A stretch of DNA of 64,000 bases from Rotaria socialis (GCA_905331475.1 CAJNYU010003734.1:186001-250000); one strand, 5' to 3'. Shown: positions 1 through 12,605, counted from the stretch's first letter. The notes: generated by a model from the letters alone, not told the origin. Made by a program: numbers and translations.

Positions 1-487
1 TTTAAGATCACGATGGCACACATGCATTTCATGGCAATATTTAAGTGCTCGGCATATCTGTCGAAAATATCGTCGAGCTGTAGATTCATTAAGACCATTC
101 GCATGTCTCATAATATAATCATACATATCACCGCCATCACCGAATTCTAATATAAGATAAAGTTTATTTGGTGTATCAATAACTTCATATAGACGGACAA
201 CATTGGGATGTTGAACTAATTTCATGCACATAACTTCTTGAAATAAATGAGCTTTTGATATATCATCAAGTTTTGTTTTATCAATAACTTTAACTGCAAC
301 TTCTTTCTGTGTAAAAACATGACGAGCAAGTTTTACAACAGCAAAATGGCCTGTACCAATTGTTGCTCCTTTGTGAATGAAAATAAAAGCGTAATCAAAT
401 AAGAATAATAGATTTCTATGACTTACCTAAGGTATAAAGACCGCTGACTAAATTTCGTAAATCTGAGAGTCGACGTTCGCTAGACAT
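1..487 (-). CDS. SNRK: SNF-related serine/threonine kinase SNRK, N-terminal part (cut at window start)
   Basis: Two minus-strand exons (427-487 and 1-368) joined by a GT-AG intron in phase 1. They encode a short leader ([16 protein letters not shown]) and the first half of a protein kinase domain. Visible parts are the glycine loop ([12 protein letters not shown]), the ATP lysine in VAVKVIDK, the hinge ([16 protein letters not shown]) and the catalytic loop start HRDLK at the window edge. The run KLARHVF...[12 protein letters not shown] and the GDGGDM hinge are characteristic of SNRK rather than of other AMPK relatives. SNRK is a cytosolic/nuclear AMPK-family kinase, normally activated by LKB1. 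The start chosen is ATG at 487; another in-frame ATG lies a few codons upstream. The rest of the kinase and tail lie outside the window. Confidence 0.88.
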
Positions 488-1691
488 ATTTGGTTGATAC
501 ATAACTACATTTTCTTGATATTTATTTACTTTTACATAATTATGAATAATGGTAAGAAATGAGATTCCATTGATCGAGTCTAAACGACAGAAACAATAGA
601 AGAACAAAAAAAAAACGATGCCATGATTGATTAGGCAAAAGTTGCATTAGAATGAAGAAGAAAAAAAAAGAAAAAAAAGTATGAGTCTGTCAACATCTAA
701 TTAAGATATATGACAAACATTGTCAAGTAAAACATGTCAAATATTTATGGAAAAAAGAGTTCGTATAGCTAAAGGCAATCATGTTATTAAAGATTATTTC
801 TCGTTGTCATATGATTTAAGACAGGCCGATAGGGATCAATGGCACTTTTTTCTTGTAGCAATTGAAAATTCAACGAAACATCAACATGAATGGTTATCTA
901 TCAACGAGTAGTCTCAGCTTCAAAAAATTTGAAAAAAGAGCACAACCAAAGTTTGCTTTTTTTTCAATAAATTATCTCTTTTACTGTATACAAAAACAAC
1001 ATTATTAAACATTAATTTTCTTACCAATGACTCTGTAATCTCAAATATAAGTGAGTTTATTCTATGTGAAGTGAACGGATTATTACTTTTTTTTAATCTT
1101 GTCTATCATCGTAACCTGTTCGTCTATTTTGTGTGTGAAGACAGCCGTCAATAAACTAACGATAGATAGAAGAAAAAAGAAAGAGGGAATACTAACGAAT
1201 TGGTCTTGTTTTTCTCTTCTTTTATTTTACATGCAGACACGCACATAATAGATATATATATTTTTTTCTTTTTCACTGTACTGCGGAGGTTATTAACTTT
1301 ATCTATAAAATATGGATGCATATCATTCATGGTATATCTCCCATTAGACAGAAAACATCCACATCTGCTCCTTTTGTATTATTTTATTTGCCAATAAATC
1401 AAACAGCGAAAACAATTATCGAAACAAAAAATATCTATGCTATGTTCGACTATGGATCCATTTAATTTAATACTGTTCTTATGTTTTGTTTTTCTTCTTT
1501 CATCATTGAGGATATTAACCAGCTCAGAGATCATGCCGATCATCAATAACAGGCAGGTTTATTTTCAAACGAAACCGTACTCATCAATTTCATCATTGCT
1601 ACTGAATGTATTGATGGAAAAAAAAAATATTAATGCTTTTTTTATGAGATGATTGTGTGGGAGATGGACAGTTTGATTCATTCATTCGATA
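488..1691. other. Gene-less spacer between SNRK and the monooxygenase gene
   Basis: AT-rich divergent spacer with several A/T homopolymer runs. It should hold the promoters of SNRK (leftward) and the monooxygenase gene (rightward). A hydrophobic 71-codon ORF at 1437-1652 could be an unspliced 5' exon of the latter, but no phase-compatible splice pair was found. Nothing else is recognisable. Confidence 0.5.
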
Positions 1692-2969
1692 ATGTTCTTG
1701 CGTATTCATATAATCTCAGTCAGTTTCTTCATTGGATATGTTCTATCAGAAGATATTTTACTTCCATCATTTATTATGGACACCCAGCCATTATCTGCGC
1801 AATCATCATTTTATCTTTGTCATCTACATCAATTAAAAAATTCAAACGATCTTTTTCTTCAAGGTTATAATATAATTAATGGCGCGCACACAGGTCATGT
1901 TCACCATTTACTTCTTTACGAATGCTCGATCAAGGATAATCTAATATATTCAGGATTGTGTGGAATATATAATGCACGTTTAATGCCTTCATCTGTTTAT
2001 CGTTATTGTCAAACGCGTATTATAATAGCATGGGCTCGAGGTGGCCAACTCAACTATGATTATCCGATAAAGACAGGATTAAAAATGATTTCATCTACAC
2101 AACTTCTTCTTGAAGTTCATTTTGAACCATCTATTCCACACAATCATTCCATTGGTATTCAATTACGATTCTATCCATTAAATGAAAAACCTCAATATGA
2201 AGTAGGTGTTTTAACATTAGGTACATTAGCTAATTCACCGCTATTTCTTCCTCCAAGTCTTAATACAATAAGTTTTCCAACATATTGTTTTAATGATTGT
2301 TTAAAAGGTTTTCTTAAAAATAACTTAGTTATCAACATGTTTTCTATTCTTGTTCATGCACATCAACGTGCAACTCGCATAATTCTCGAGAAGAATAATA
2401 ATTTCGATCGATTAATTGATCAAAACCCATTTAAATTTCATCAACAAGAAATGATTTATTTTCATAAACCTTATCCACAAATCAATTCAACCAATGAACT
2501 TTCCTTAATATGTTATTATTCAACGCAAAATGATCATTTGAAAGGTATTTATGGTGGTTATGATTCAAATAATGAAATGTGTCAAGCATTTATTTATTAT
2601 TATCCAAAAGTGGAATCATTTCCATTATGTCTTTCATTACCTGTTTATAAAAATAAACATTTAATGAATAATAAACGAAATTGGACTAATAAATTAAGTT
2701 TATTTATCAAAGATGAATTAGAATCAAATATAAATCATCTTAGTCTGTGTGGCGATAATATCTATTTTAATCAAAGCAATAAAACTATGCTTCAAACAAA
2801 ATTATATCAACGTTCCATGAAAAATTTTAAACAATATTCATACGTTTATTTACGCTTTTCTTCTATTTTTTATACAACTATCACTAGTATTCTTCTAATT
2901 TCTATTATTTATTGTTATTTAATTATAAACAAATGCTTACATTCTTTTTCTAATGGTGGCACTTTGTAG
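1692..2969 (+). CDS. DBH/MOXD-like copper type II ascorbate-dependent monooxygenase, DOMON-less, membrane anchored
   Basis: A single uninterrupted 425-codon ORF, unlike the intron-rich neighbours. Residues 1-19 look like a signal peptide (MFLRIHIISVSFFIGYVLS). The two copper domains follow. Copper-site ligands of the family are all present: the HH pair at 71-72 (HVHHLLLYEC), His143 (LLEVHFEP), the HxH at 222/224 (VHAHQRA) and the Met ligand at 296 (NNEMCQ), followed by a tyrosine-rich YYYP run as in dopamine beta-hydroxylase. One transmembrane helix lies near residues 386-412, with a short cytosolic tail. The N-terminal DOMON domain of DBH and MOXD1 is absent, so the architecture is closer to PHM, while the HxH/MC region reads as DBH/MOXD. 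The enzyme should hydroxylate a substrate in the secretory lumen; the substrate is unknown. Confidence 0.85.
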   Translation: MFLRIHIISVSFFIGYVLSEDILLPSFIMDTQPLSAQSSFYLCHLHQLKNSNDLFLQGYNIINGAHTGHVHHLLLYECSIKDNLIYSGLCGIYNARLMPSSVYRYCQTRIIIAWARGGQLNYDYPIKTGLKMISSTQLLLEVHFEPSIPHNHSIGIQLRFYPLNEKPQYEVGVLTLGTLANSPLFLPPSLNTISFPTYCFNDCLKGFLKNNLVINMFSILVHAHQRATRIILEKNNNFDRLIDQNPFKFHQQEMIYFHKPYPQINSTNELSLICYYSTQNDHLKGIYGGYDSNNEMCQAFIYYYPKVESFPLCLSLPVYKNKHLMNNKRNWTNKLSLFIKDELESNINHLSLCGDNIYFNQSNKTMLQTKLYQRSMKNFKQYSYVYLRFSSIFYTTITSILLISIIYCYLIINKCLHSFSNGGTL

Positions 2970-3637
2970 AATTCTAGAAAATAATTCTTATATTATTAGA
3001 AATAAAAGAAAAGAAACAGCAATAAGACTTACGATTAAATGGGTATTTCAATGATTCTAGTTATAATACAAACATGCAAATTTGCTTTTTAAGCAAAACG
3101 TAAACATGTACAAGAAAGTTTTGCTTTTTTTCTAAAATAGAATAAAAAATTCCATATATAGACGAGAAAAATAAATCAAGTTTTACATCAGCTCAGACAG
3201 CCAAGACAAACAACATAACATACATTCAGTATTATTAAGCGTAATCGTGTCTTTTTTTTTTATCACTGCTGATATACGAAACTAATTGGTCGTGTAAACA
3301 TAAATATATCTGATACGTTAATCAACAATTTTATGAAATGAGCCGTGAGTAAAACCAAAAACAAAAGAGATGAAGAAAACAAAAATTCAAAATATATCCT
3401 GATAACCAAAAATTAAAGTAAAAATATTAAAATTTCACTAAAAAAATACTGAGAAAACAAAACAGATTGAATCTATCTATTATTCGATTCATTACTTTTT
3501 TTTTCTATTAACTATTCAATCTCAACTCTCCCTCGATTGAATTAAAAATGAGCCATTAAAATATCACAAAAAGTTATTATATAAATATTGCATAATAAGA
3601 AAGAAGCAGTCCTTTTTTTATGTGTTGCAAAGGTTTA
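2970..3637. other. Spacer between convergent genes
   Basis: AT-rich sequence between the 3' ends of the monooxygenase gene (+) and the MTHFSD-like gene (-). It holds several AATAAA-like motifs that could serve as polyadenylation signals on either strand. No ORF or RNA gene is recognisable. Confidence 0.5.
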
Positions 3638-6095
3638 CTAAATGACTTTTTGAATACGTTTAAACTCTTTTAACACCGGTAAATTAAGCATAGTTTCACT
3701 ATCAATATCATTCCAATTAATTGCATGTGGACGTGTAAATGTATTATTTGTATAAATTATACGTTTAGGTGTAATAATAACGTTCACAGGTCTAAAAATA
3801 TCATAGGAGAGAGTTTAAAAACACGAAACAATGATTGAATAACATACAAATCATGTTCGGTCATGACCGATGCTGGTAGATCATTAAGTAATTGACTTTC
3901 ATGTACAGTTGTAACAACCAGTGTTTTATTATTGCATGCACCTAATTGATACATCATGGCATATTCAATGTCACCATAGCCTTTGCCTTTGCCTAGAAAA
4001 ATGAGAATGGTGTTATTTTTTATTTATAAACAATAAAATCTATCTGAGTACGATATTTAAAAGCGGGTGTTTTATGGGTGGATGTTTTTCTTCCTAGCTT
4101 TTGTGATGCACTTTAGTCTTTGCATTATATACAAAATCTATTTAGTGAATGATAAGCATCAAAATACTGCGAAAGGGCATGTAGTACGTCTGAGTCTTGT
4201 TTGAAATGAACAAATACAAGGACATTTTATACTTGTTGATGTTTAATTTGTTATCGAGAAAGCACTTAATAGAGAAGCTCATAAGAATTCTCAAGTCAAT
4301 AATCAATTTAGATGCTTGACTAATGAAATAAGTTTGGGTAAAATTTATTGCTGTTGTCGAAAATGACAGACATTTTTGCATCTACTGTGGATTCATTGAA
4401 TAGACACATTCCAAAGAAATATTATCGATCACAATAGAATCATGTCCAACTGTGATCGGTTGCTTGAGTCCACATTGAATCTCCTCAGTAAGAGGCCCTA
4501 GTTAGCCTGGAAAGATTCTTATTCATGTGTTTTCGAACCCTTGCAGTCATGATCATTAGACTGAATTCAAGACCTAGAATTCTATCTAAATATAGATCAA
4601 ATAGACTTGAAAAAAATGTGTGCATGACTAAAGAATATTGTCGTCGAAATTCAGTATATTGACCAAGGAGAATCATTGTCAACTGAAATTATCAAGAAAT
4701 GCTACTGATATTTATGTGAAAATACCTATGAAAAATGCAATAAAACATACATGAATCGACTGCAATGATCTCTAACGACACATAGAGCTTTGGTTTTCGT
4801 TTTCGTGAGTGATTTGAACATTTTTCAATTAATAATACAAACTATACGCAGATGTTAGAACTCAACTAATTGACTTTCCCAGAATAAAAATTAAAATTCT
4901 GACTTGATTTTCATAGGCAAGACTAAGCAATTTTGACCTTAGAAATAATAATGAATGTTTTTTCTCTGAATTAAAGATAAAAGAAATCGAATTGGCGATA
5001 ACACGCACAAAAAGAAATATTTTTATTGACATTCTAACAATAGTGAAAGTTTTCTCATAAAAGAAATTTGTTTTTGCTTCTTCTTACCTAAACGAGCCCC
5101 ACTTATTGGATTAACAATCACGGAAGCAACAACAAAAATATCGACATGTAAATTTCCAATAGCCGTTAAATTAACTATTGTACCTAGAGCAGCGGCGCCT
5201 ATAAAGCAAGTATTTATTATTAATATTCATGCTTTTCTTTTATTAAAAAATAAATTTTACCAGATTTTGTGGCTGCTCTTGCTAAATCGTGATTGCGTAA
5301 AAATGTTGGATCGAGTTTGTAGCAAATTGCATCATCAATAGATGGTGCTGGAGTAAGAACTACTTTTCCTAAAATAGAAAAAAATTTAATATTCTAAATG
5401 AAAAAAATAAGAGTTAATTTTACAATCGAATTACCTTGGCATAATGAAAATAAACGTAAGTGTTCTTGTGCAAGACTTGGACAAATCTCAATAACGCGTG
5501 CTCGTTGAAATTCTTCAAGTTGTGCTAAATTCGTTGAACAATTCGGATTGTTTCGAAAATTTGGAATACGTCCATGAACTAAAAGAAAACAACTAAATAA
5601 AACTTTGGGTTTTTTTCCATACTTGAACGTACCAGGATGTGGATATAAGATTTCATTTTTCATTTCCATTATATCCCAAACAAGTGTACGCGCACGTGCT
5701 TTGATCAGTTGAAGTGTTGTATCAATATTTGTCGTTGTCATTGATTGATGTGTATTTTCATGATACGATTGGATCCAACTGCCAATTTGAGATAGTTTCG
5801 ATAGAATTCCTGATTGCTTCAGTATATGGTCAATATGAATTGATTTATGACATAAATCATTTAGAGATATCCATAAATGAACAGTATCACGTTCGACAGA
5901 CATTTTCTCTTTATTTGCTGAAGGCGATTGTGAATGAGCATAGTTAATTTTCGAATTTTGACGAGAAATAGGTGGATCAATTTGATTGATATAGTTTAAT
6001 TCAAGTGAAGATATATGCGGTATTAGTAAAGCACATATGCAGATATCAGTTTCAGGGCCAAAAGCAATAAATCGACCGTGCTCTTTGAAATCAAT
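3638..6095 (-). CDS. MTHFSD: MTHFSD-like protein (5-formyl-THF cyclo-ligase family domain)
   Basis: Six exons on the minus strand: 5633-6095, 5435-5578, 5261-5368, 5088-5198, 3848-3992 and 3638-3791, all GT-AG and phase consistent. The encoded core runs through HGRIPNF, CQGKVVLTPAPSI, RLGKGKGYGDIEYAMM, HESQ, EHDLPVNVIITPKRII and a NWNDI tail. These match the methenyltetrahydrofolate synthetase domain-containing protein; the GKGxGYxDxEYAM loop is the nucleotide-binding signature of the cyclo-ligase fold. From the ATG at 5741 the core is about 256 residues. The protein stops straight after this domain, so the C-terminal RRM of vertebrate MTHFSD is missing. The first exon is open for a further 118 codons upstream of 5741 with coding-like sequence I do not recognise, starting at an acceptor at 6095. 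Confidence 0.85.
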
Positions 6096-8322
6096 CTAAA
6101 TAATAATAATAAACGTATAGTAAATGATGCACATATCAATTTCGATGAAAACAGATATTTAGATTGTTGTGTGATATCGTCTGCCATTTTATTTTATATC
6201 TACAAGTGTATGTGCTCGTTCTACTTTTTGAATTACTATTAAATATTTGAAATCGGTCACACATAACCATAAACGTTAGAAACTAAACACTAGTATCAGT
6301 CTGATTGAGACTGATGAATATATAGATGTTTGCTTTATAATTCCCTTACAAAACTGAATTTTCAAACACTGTTACACCATTTATTGTCTGGCTCATACCT
6401 GGATTCTACTTCAGATTCAATTTCTAATAAGTTTTGCAACTGAAGCTAGTGAATAATACGTTCTTTTCTCGAAGCTTCTTTTCAATTGAAGTTTTATTTT
6501 ATGCATTTGAAATGGTTATTATTTTTTCGTTACTAGTTAACACGCAATCGAAGCCTTCATTATTCATCTATATATTCGTGTACATAGAATATGTTATGCA
6601 AGGGTAAAAAAATAATCAACTCTGATTTCGACTATGGTGAGCGTAAAAGTACTGCAACGGTTGAAGATAAAAGTTTATTTTAAATAGAAAAATGACTTTG
6701 TAATCAAGATAAGAATCTTTAATTGTAGGAAATTTGGTCTAACTAAAGACTTTTGTAAAAAAATGTATCTGCGTCATACCAAAATTTGATGCTTATCTAT
6801 ACAGATCGGGGGTATTCTAGCTACATTTGCATCATACAAGTTGATTGTTAAAAGTTTATTGGAAAACTGCTTTTAATAAGGATACTCCCGAGAAATATTA
6901 TTATCAAGTTCTACTCTTGACGTCACCAGGGAAATTCTATCTTATGCCAAGTAACAAAGGCAGATGTGAGGCCTTCCCATGGATATTTATTACTTGTCAC
7001 GTAATAGAATAACATCAAGAAATAAAAATAACTCGATTAAGATAAATACTGTAAAATTGCCTCTAGAAAAAACAACAACAATGAGAACTGGCTGATTTAA
7101 ATATTAATTCTCCTTTTCGATAGCTACGAGACATACTTGAAATCTTTTAAGCATCAAATTTCAATAAAGTATACTTGAAAAAAAATGCAAATGCTACTAT
7201 TTTTGACTTTCAAATCATTTTGTCACAAAATTTGCTCTTCGCAAACCAATGTATTATTATTATTGTACTAATTCTTGTTTTTCTGCCGGATGTTAGGTCA
7301 AATTCATCTATGAAAACGCCTCAAAAGTCTGCTTTTCTTACATGATAAAGCCTAATAAATTTTTAGTGAAATTAACAATAATACTTCTGTGTTGTGCTAC
7401 TTTAGATTATCCGTTTAGAACAAAAAAACGCTTTTGAGTAAACTTTTTCTACTAAGCAAGGAATCGAATTAAATGACTCAATCAAAGCGAAGATACTTCA
7501 AATTATTATTGTAATGTTAATAATGGGTTCACTTTAGAGTTGATCGAATTCTGATTTCATGGTCAATTAATTTTTTTACATCGCTTAGACATTTTGTATA
7601 TGAACCATTCTTGATCACAAAATCATTTTCATGACAGCACTCAAAGACTATCATTGCGGAGCATTTGATTTATTTCGATTCAAAATTTTGCACTGACATG
7701 AAAGAAAACTCGATGTTAAAGACCGGTTATTGTGTTGTCCGTTTTGATATTGATTCAATTTATATATTGAACAAGGTATGAAACTTACTAATTGAACCAC
7801 AACAAAACAACATCGTTTATCATTTATAAATAGCCTCGAGTGAAATAAAAGCACAATTAGTTCTATTTTTGCGAATAAAAAATATCGCATTTGTATCATT
7901 TCAAGATTAACAATAAAATCGAATAACGCCTGATGTTAACGTGAAGTTACTATTGACTTTTTATGTTTCAACTTTCTGTTTCACTCATGCATTTATATGT
8001 TTAATGTCATAATGTTCTTATTGGTTCTGTTTCTTAAAACTCAAGTACTTGAAATAGTTTCTAATCACAAATTTCAATGTTTCAACAAAATCTTCAAAGA
8101 TAGTTCTTTCATTAAATTAATTATTATGTCAATAACTTATTGAATCGAAAACTTATTTAATAATGTCATATCGAATTTCATGTATCGATTTGCAATCCTT
8201 TTATTGACTTCATTACGAGAAATATAGATGCAAATGAGATTCTAGTTTTTATTGCAAAAATGAAAAGGGTGTGGCCTATGAAACTGAGTAATTATACAGA
8301 AAAACTCGAACTTTTATTTTAC
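6096..8322. other. Long gene-less stretch, probable intron
   Basis: AT-rich sequence without convincing coding on either strand; the longest ORF (minus, 7651-7899) has a random composition. If the exon at 8323-8595 belongs to the MTHFSD-like gene, this is one unusually long intron for this genome. An ATG in good context at 6187 (minus) could start an alternative first exon, but none of the donors I tested after it joins the next exon in frame. Confidence 0.45.
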
Positions 8323-8595
8323 CTTATTTTCAATATTTGCTTCATCTTCTGTTTGTATGTTAAATAATTGTCGAAGAACAATTGAATTTTTAATTATTTC
8401 ACATACAGTATGAATTGAACCCGATGAAAGTATTGACGAGCAATAAGGTGTTAAATAAAATTCATGTGCATGAGCATTTTTTGATTTATTAACGTCCGGA
8501 GATTTTATTGAGGATGGACTAATTTGAAAATCATATTTAAGTAGAACATGTGGGTGCAGCTCAACTTGGCATACAGGCAATACTATAACACGCAT
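8323..8595 (-). CDS. Candidate upstream exon of the MTHFSD-like transcript, unknown product
   Basis: A 91-codon minus-strand exon starts at an ATG (MRVIVLPVCQVELHPH...) and ends at a consensus donor (AAG|GTAAAA) in phase 0. The next acceptor in the same phase on this strand is at 6095, where the in-frame extension of the MTHFSD-like gene begins (IDFKEHGRFIAFGPETD). Joining them gives a 2.2 kb intron and a 465-residue protein with about 209 unrecognised residues before the MTHFSD core. The alternative is a separate small gene whose 3' part I missed. The exon has coding character (balanced codons, several Cys and His) but no domain I can name. Confidence 0.4.
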
Positions 8596-9845
8596 ACTTT
8601 ATTTCATTGAATTCAGCAGTGTTATTATTTACAATAGGCCAATATATGCTCTAGAAAATAAAGAATCGATTTTTTAGGAAATGGTCATACATAAAATACG
8701 TCCTGAAAAAAATAAGAAAGAAGTATTTCACGAAGAATTCATCTAAGATATGATTGCTGTTCAATAGAGGAGCAAAAGAGACTGAGAAAACTTAACATAG
8801 GTGATGCTGCACAGATCAAAAAATAATTCATCGACAATTCAGCAAATACTTTTGCGATATTGAACTAAATACGTTCCTCTTTTAGAGAAACTATATTTTT
8901 CTCTATCAACATTTTATAGGAAAAATGTTTTAGTGACATAACTTTAACTATTCGATCTCACTCATGATTATATTCAAATTCTCGAATTTGAGTCTTCATC
9001 GAAAAGTCTTAAATCTCTCTCTGATGCATACTCATTAGATTCTAAGCTTCACTCATAAAAATTCGATATTAGTCAAATTAAACAATTCGACTATTTTTCT
9101 ACTGTTACAAAAGAAGCTGAATAATCGTATACATGATGCATTCATAGCAACGAGTAAATGAGGTGTGTTGTACAAGAGTTGCGATCGATCAAATGAACTA
9201 GCAAACTAATTGAACAACGGTCTTTCTACAAACAGGTGGATATGGAATCAAAAGAAAAATACAACCTATTCTAACTTTGGACATCCTCTATGTATAACGT
9301 CCTATGAAATATATGAAAAAATAAAATAAAATAAAATTCAATTTTATTTTATTATTTGTGTCAACGATCGAACGCTGTAGTCTTTCTCTCATCTTGGCTA
9401 GCTTAGAACTCTTCTGTTTTCCTCCATCGAATTATTTAATTAGAAGTTAACGATTATAATAAACAAAACTTAATTTTTTGATATGAAAATTTGTTAGAAA
9501 AGAAAAATTTTCAGTTATTTCAACAATAAAACGTAACAAAACAAAGTGCATTAATGTGTTATGTTATCAAATGATGGACGATTGACTATCTAATGATAAT
9601 ACATGTTTATTTGTTATTTGTTCTTCTTTTTTTTTGTGTGTTTCTATAGATTATGACCGTATTTATACAATAAAATTGATAATATTTTTCTTACAGATTC
9701 AACGGCGCAAAAACAAAACGATATTAACCACACGAGATTGATTTTCAGTTTTCTCCTGTCTTTAACTTGGCATTGATTCATATACCGTGACGCATATATA
9801 TTTAAAAAAAAAGTCCATTTTTGTGACGATCCTTCAACTGAAACT
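8596..9845. other. Divergent spacer upstream of VAP
   Basis: AT-rich spacer between the minus-strand exon ending at 8595 and VAP. It contains a short AAAATA-type low-complexity run near 9320-9350. It presumably carries the promoter and 5' UTR of VAP. No gene is recognisable. Confidence 0.5.
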
Positions 9846-11621
9846 ATGACACTCCAACTCATTCCTAATGGTGATCTCGTTTTTAAAGGCCCATTTAATA
9901 CTGTATCAATGACATCACTTAAATTGCAAAATAGTGGCAATGAACGACTTGCTTACAAAATAAAAACAACAGCACCAAAACGATATTGTGTGAAACCAAA
10001 CAGTGGTTTCCTTGAGTCGCATGGTTCAGCAAGTATTCAAGGTAAAATGAGAATAATATGTTTTTTTTCCTGTTATTATTCCATTTTTTGTTGTGTTTAC
10101 AGTTATGTTACAACCACAAGCAGCAGGTCAAGATGATGATCGTACGAAACATAAATTTATGGTGCAATGGGCTGATGTACCAAGTACTTATTCGGAAGAC
10201 GTCGAAAACTTTGTAAGAGTAACAATTCATTTAGTTTTTGAACGCAAAATTGAAAATTTTCATTTAGTGGAAACAAGACTTGTCAAAATGTAATGTACAC
10301 GATTCTAAATTGAAATGTATCTTTGCAGAAGAGCCAGCAGCTGCTGTTGTACCAAACGATTCATTTGGATCGAAGGATTCCGATACAGTAAATTCACACA
10401 TGGATATTTTAGATAATTATCAATATTAATTTAATTATTTTTAGATATCTACACGTACTGTAAGTAAAATATCATTTCTTTTGCTTGCTATATGTAAATA
10501 GTGATAAAACTATTTGATTATTTTGAATATATGAGAATTAAAATTTAACTGCATGCATTGCTTGCTCTTGTTTTCAATACCGTTCGCGTTTAGACTCAAT
10601 CAACAAATGCTAGCGAACCTCGTAACCAACAACAAACTAATAAAACTGAACTAATAACATCTACTAATTTGAATCAACGATCAATGATGAATGCTTCACG
10701 AAATACAAATCCGATTCAAACTCAAACTCAAGATTGTCAGCAGGTTTCTATTCTAGATTTATTCTCTCAGAATGTATCAATACACTGAACTTTCATTGGT
10801 CTAAATATAATTTGGTTGAGTCTTTTTTGCTCAGCTATTTGCTATGTTCAGTTTTTTTGGAGCTTATTTTATAGGCATTTCACATTAGAGCTTTCTCACG
10901 CTTTGAAGATGACTTATCTATAGAAGTACATATTACTATATTTTTTCTTTTTCTTAAAGGATCTTGGCGACGATTCAAATAAAGCACGCCTCAAACAAGA
11001 AGTTGATCGTTTGAAAGACGAAAATGAAAGCTTAAAAGTATGCATCGTATAGCCATTTTTTTCTTTTTCTGCCATTGAAATTCAAATGCTATCATTTGAC
11101 TTCTCTCCAGTTTTTGCGGAAGTTTTATTTTGTATGTTTAAAATGTGAGAGAAATTAAAAGTTTTGAGTGTAAGAATCTACCTATTCTATCTGACATAAA
11201 ATTCGACAACTGAATGAGAATTTTGATGTTAAAATTTAATTGTTCACACGGAATAAATCTCTTAAAAGATGATAAAATTTCATTATGATCATTTTTATAT
11301 CAACTATGAAGCATATTATTTATAATAATTCAATAGAAATTCTTTATTTTTTTTCTCGTTCGTTCATTCGATTGTATATTTTATATTTACTTATTGATTT
11401 ATTTTTAGGAACAACTTAAAAAACAAGAACTACGCCAGAGAGCTCCAGGTAGTGATCGTGTCGATAATCCAGTCGTCGATCGATTTAAAACCCGTCAACA
11501 ACAAAAAGGTCCCGTTCTTTTTGGTGTTGCTGTTACTGAACAACTTGTTCTTGTGGCTTTTGTTATTGCATTACTATTTGGATTTTCACTCGGTTATTTT
11601 CTTTTTTCCTGTGGCAACTAG
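9846..11621 (+). CDS. VAP: VAMP-associated protein (VAPA/VAPB orthologue)
   Basis: Seven exons: 9846-10041, 10103-10212, 10268-10387, 10445-10459 (a 15-nt microexon), 10594-10743, 10960-11037 and 11409-11621, giving 293 residues. The N-terminal MSP domain is clear (LVFKGPFNTVSMTSLKLQN, KTTAPKRYCVKPNSG, VMLQP, KHKFMVQ). It includes the KTTAPxxYCVxPNSG face that in VAPs binds FFAT peptides. A Ser/Thr/Gln-rich linker follows, then a coiled coil (KARLKQEVDRLKDENESLK) and a C-terminal membrane anchor (VLVAFVIALLFGFSLGYFLF). VAP is an ER tail-anchored receptor that recruits lipid-transfer proteins to membrane contact sites. The linker is longer than in the human proteins (243-249 residues in total). 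Confidence 0.95.
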
Positions 11622-12605
11622 AAGAAGTAAAGAGCATAAAATTTAAGCTAACAAAATAAAATCTAGATATAAATAAATAAATAAATAAATATATATATAC
11701 ATACATACATATAATACACACATATTCATGTTCAATAACTTCGTTTTTATTTTATTTTTCTTGTGTGTGTTTTATTTGGATGAGTACATTTATTGTAGCA
11801 AAAAAGACTTTAGAAACTTTAATTCCTTGGGCTCTAACAGAAATACATTTTACAGATAGGTTAACCAATCTTTATTATACGTTCTAAAGAAATCAACTTC
11901 ATCTTTTTCCTTTTTATCCTAAGTTCGTTTCTTTTTTTCTGTTTCCGGTGTGTGAAAATGTTACAGGATCTTGACGCTTTTTTTAGATTTGTGTGCTATT
12001 GTAACAACTTTGGCGTTGCTGTTTATTTGGTTGGATGTTAGTTTCTTTCGTTTGTTTTCTTTTTGTTCTTGTTCGTTACGTCTCGCTTTTTCCTTGCTAA
12101 AAATGTAATCAGCGTGTACTGTGTGTACATGATTTGGTTATTGGAAAAAAGTCATCGGAAAAAATTCGAAGATGAATAGATCTTTTCAATCATCTAACAG
12201 GTTTTTGTGAACTTTTGTTTTTCACGAACCTTTCGTTTATTGATACTTCTGATTTCCTCTATTTGTATATTCATATTTAAGAGAGCGAGAGAGAGAGAGA
12301 GACACTAAAAACAAATTTGTCTCGTTAATCGGTTTAGCAATTCAATGAATACACACATACACAAGCATGACTTTTTTCGTTCTCATTCAAGCATTATCAG
12401 TTTTTTTTTCAAATGTTGTTCATGGTTTTCTCTTTCTAATCGTTCGTTTCTGTATGTCGTTCACTTTTTCTTTTTTGAAATAAGTAAAGAGATAAAATCA
12501 TAGCAACAACCTGAAAACATTTATGCAGTCATTAAACTTGCTGTCTTTTGTTTGAAGATTCTTATTTTTATTTTTTTTCCAAAAAAGAAAAGAACAAACA
12601 GAAAA
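11622..12605. other. Spacer between VAP and gamma-tubulin
   Basis: It holds the VAP 3' end with an AATA tandem repeat merging into TA repeats (about 11669-11710), a GA-rich run near 12281-12301, and presumably the gamma-tubulin promoter. No gene is recognisable. Confidence 0.5.

Noticed and set aside
720..911. 63-codon plus-strand ORF near SNRK
   Set aside because: Starts with TTG, no splice partners, no recognisable domain; probably part of the spacer.
1437..1652. Hydrophobic ORF as 5' exon of the monooxygenase
   Set aside because: No donor/acceptor pair in matching phase, and the ORF at 1692 has its own signal peptide.
7651..7899. 82-codon minus ORF
   Set aside because: Random, AT-driven composition and no flanking splice sites in register.
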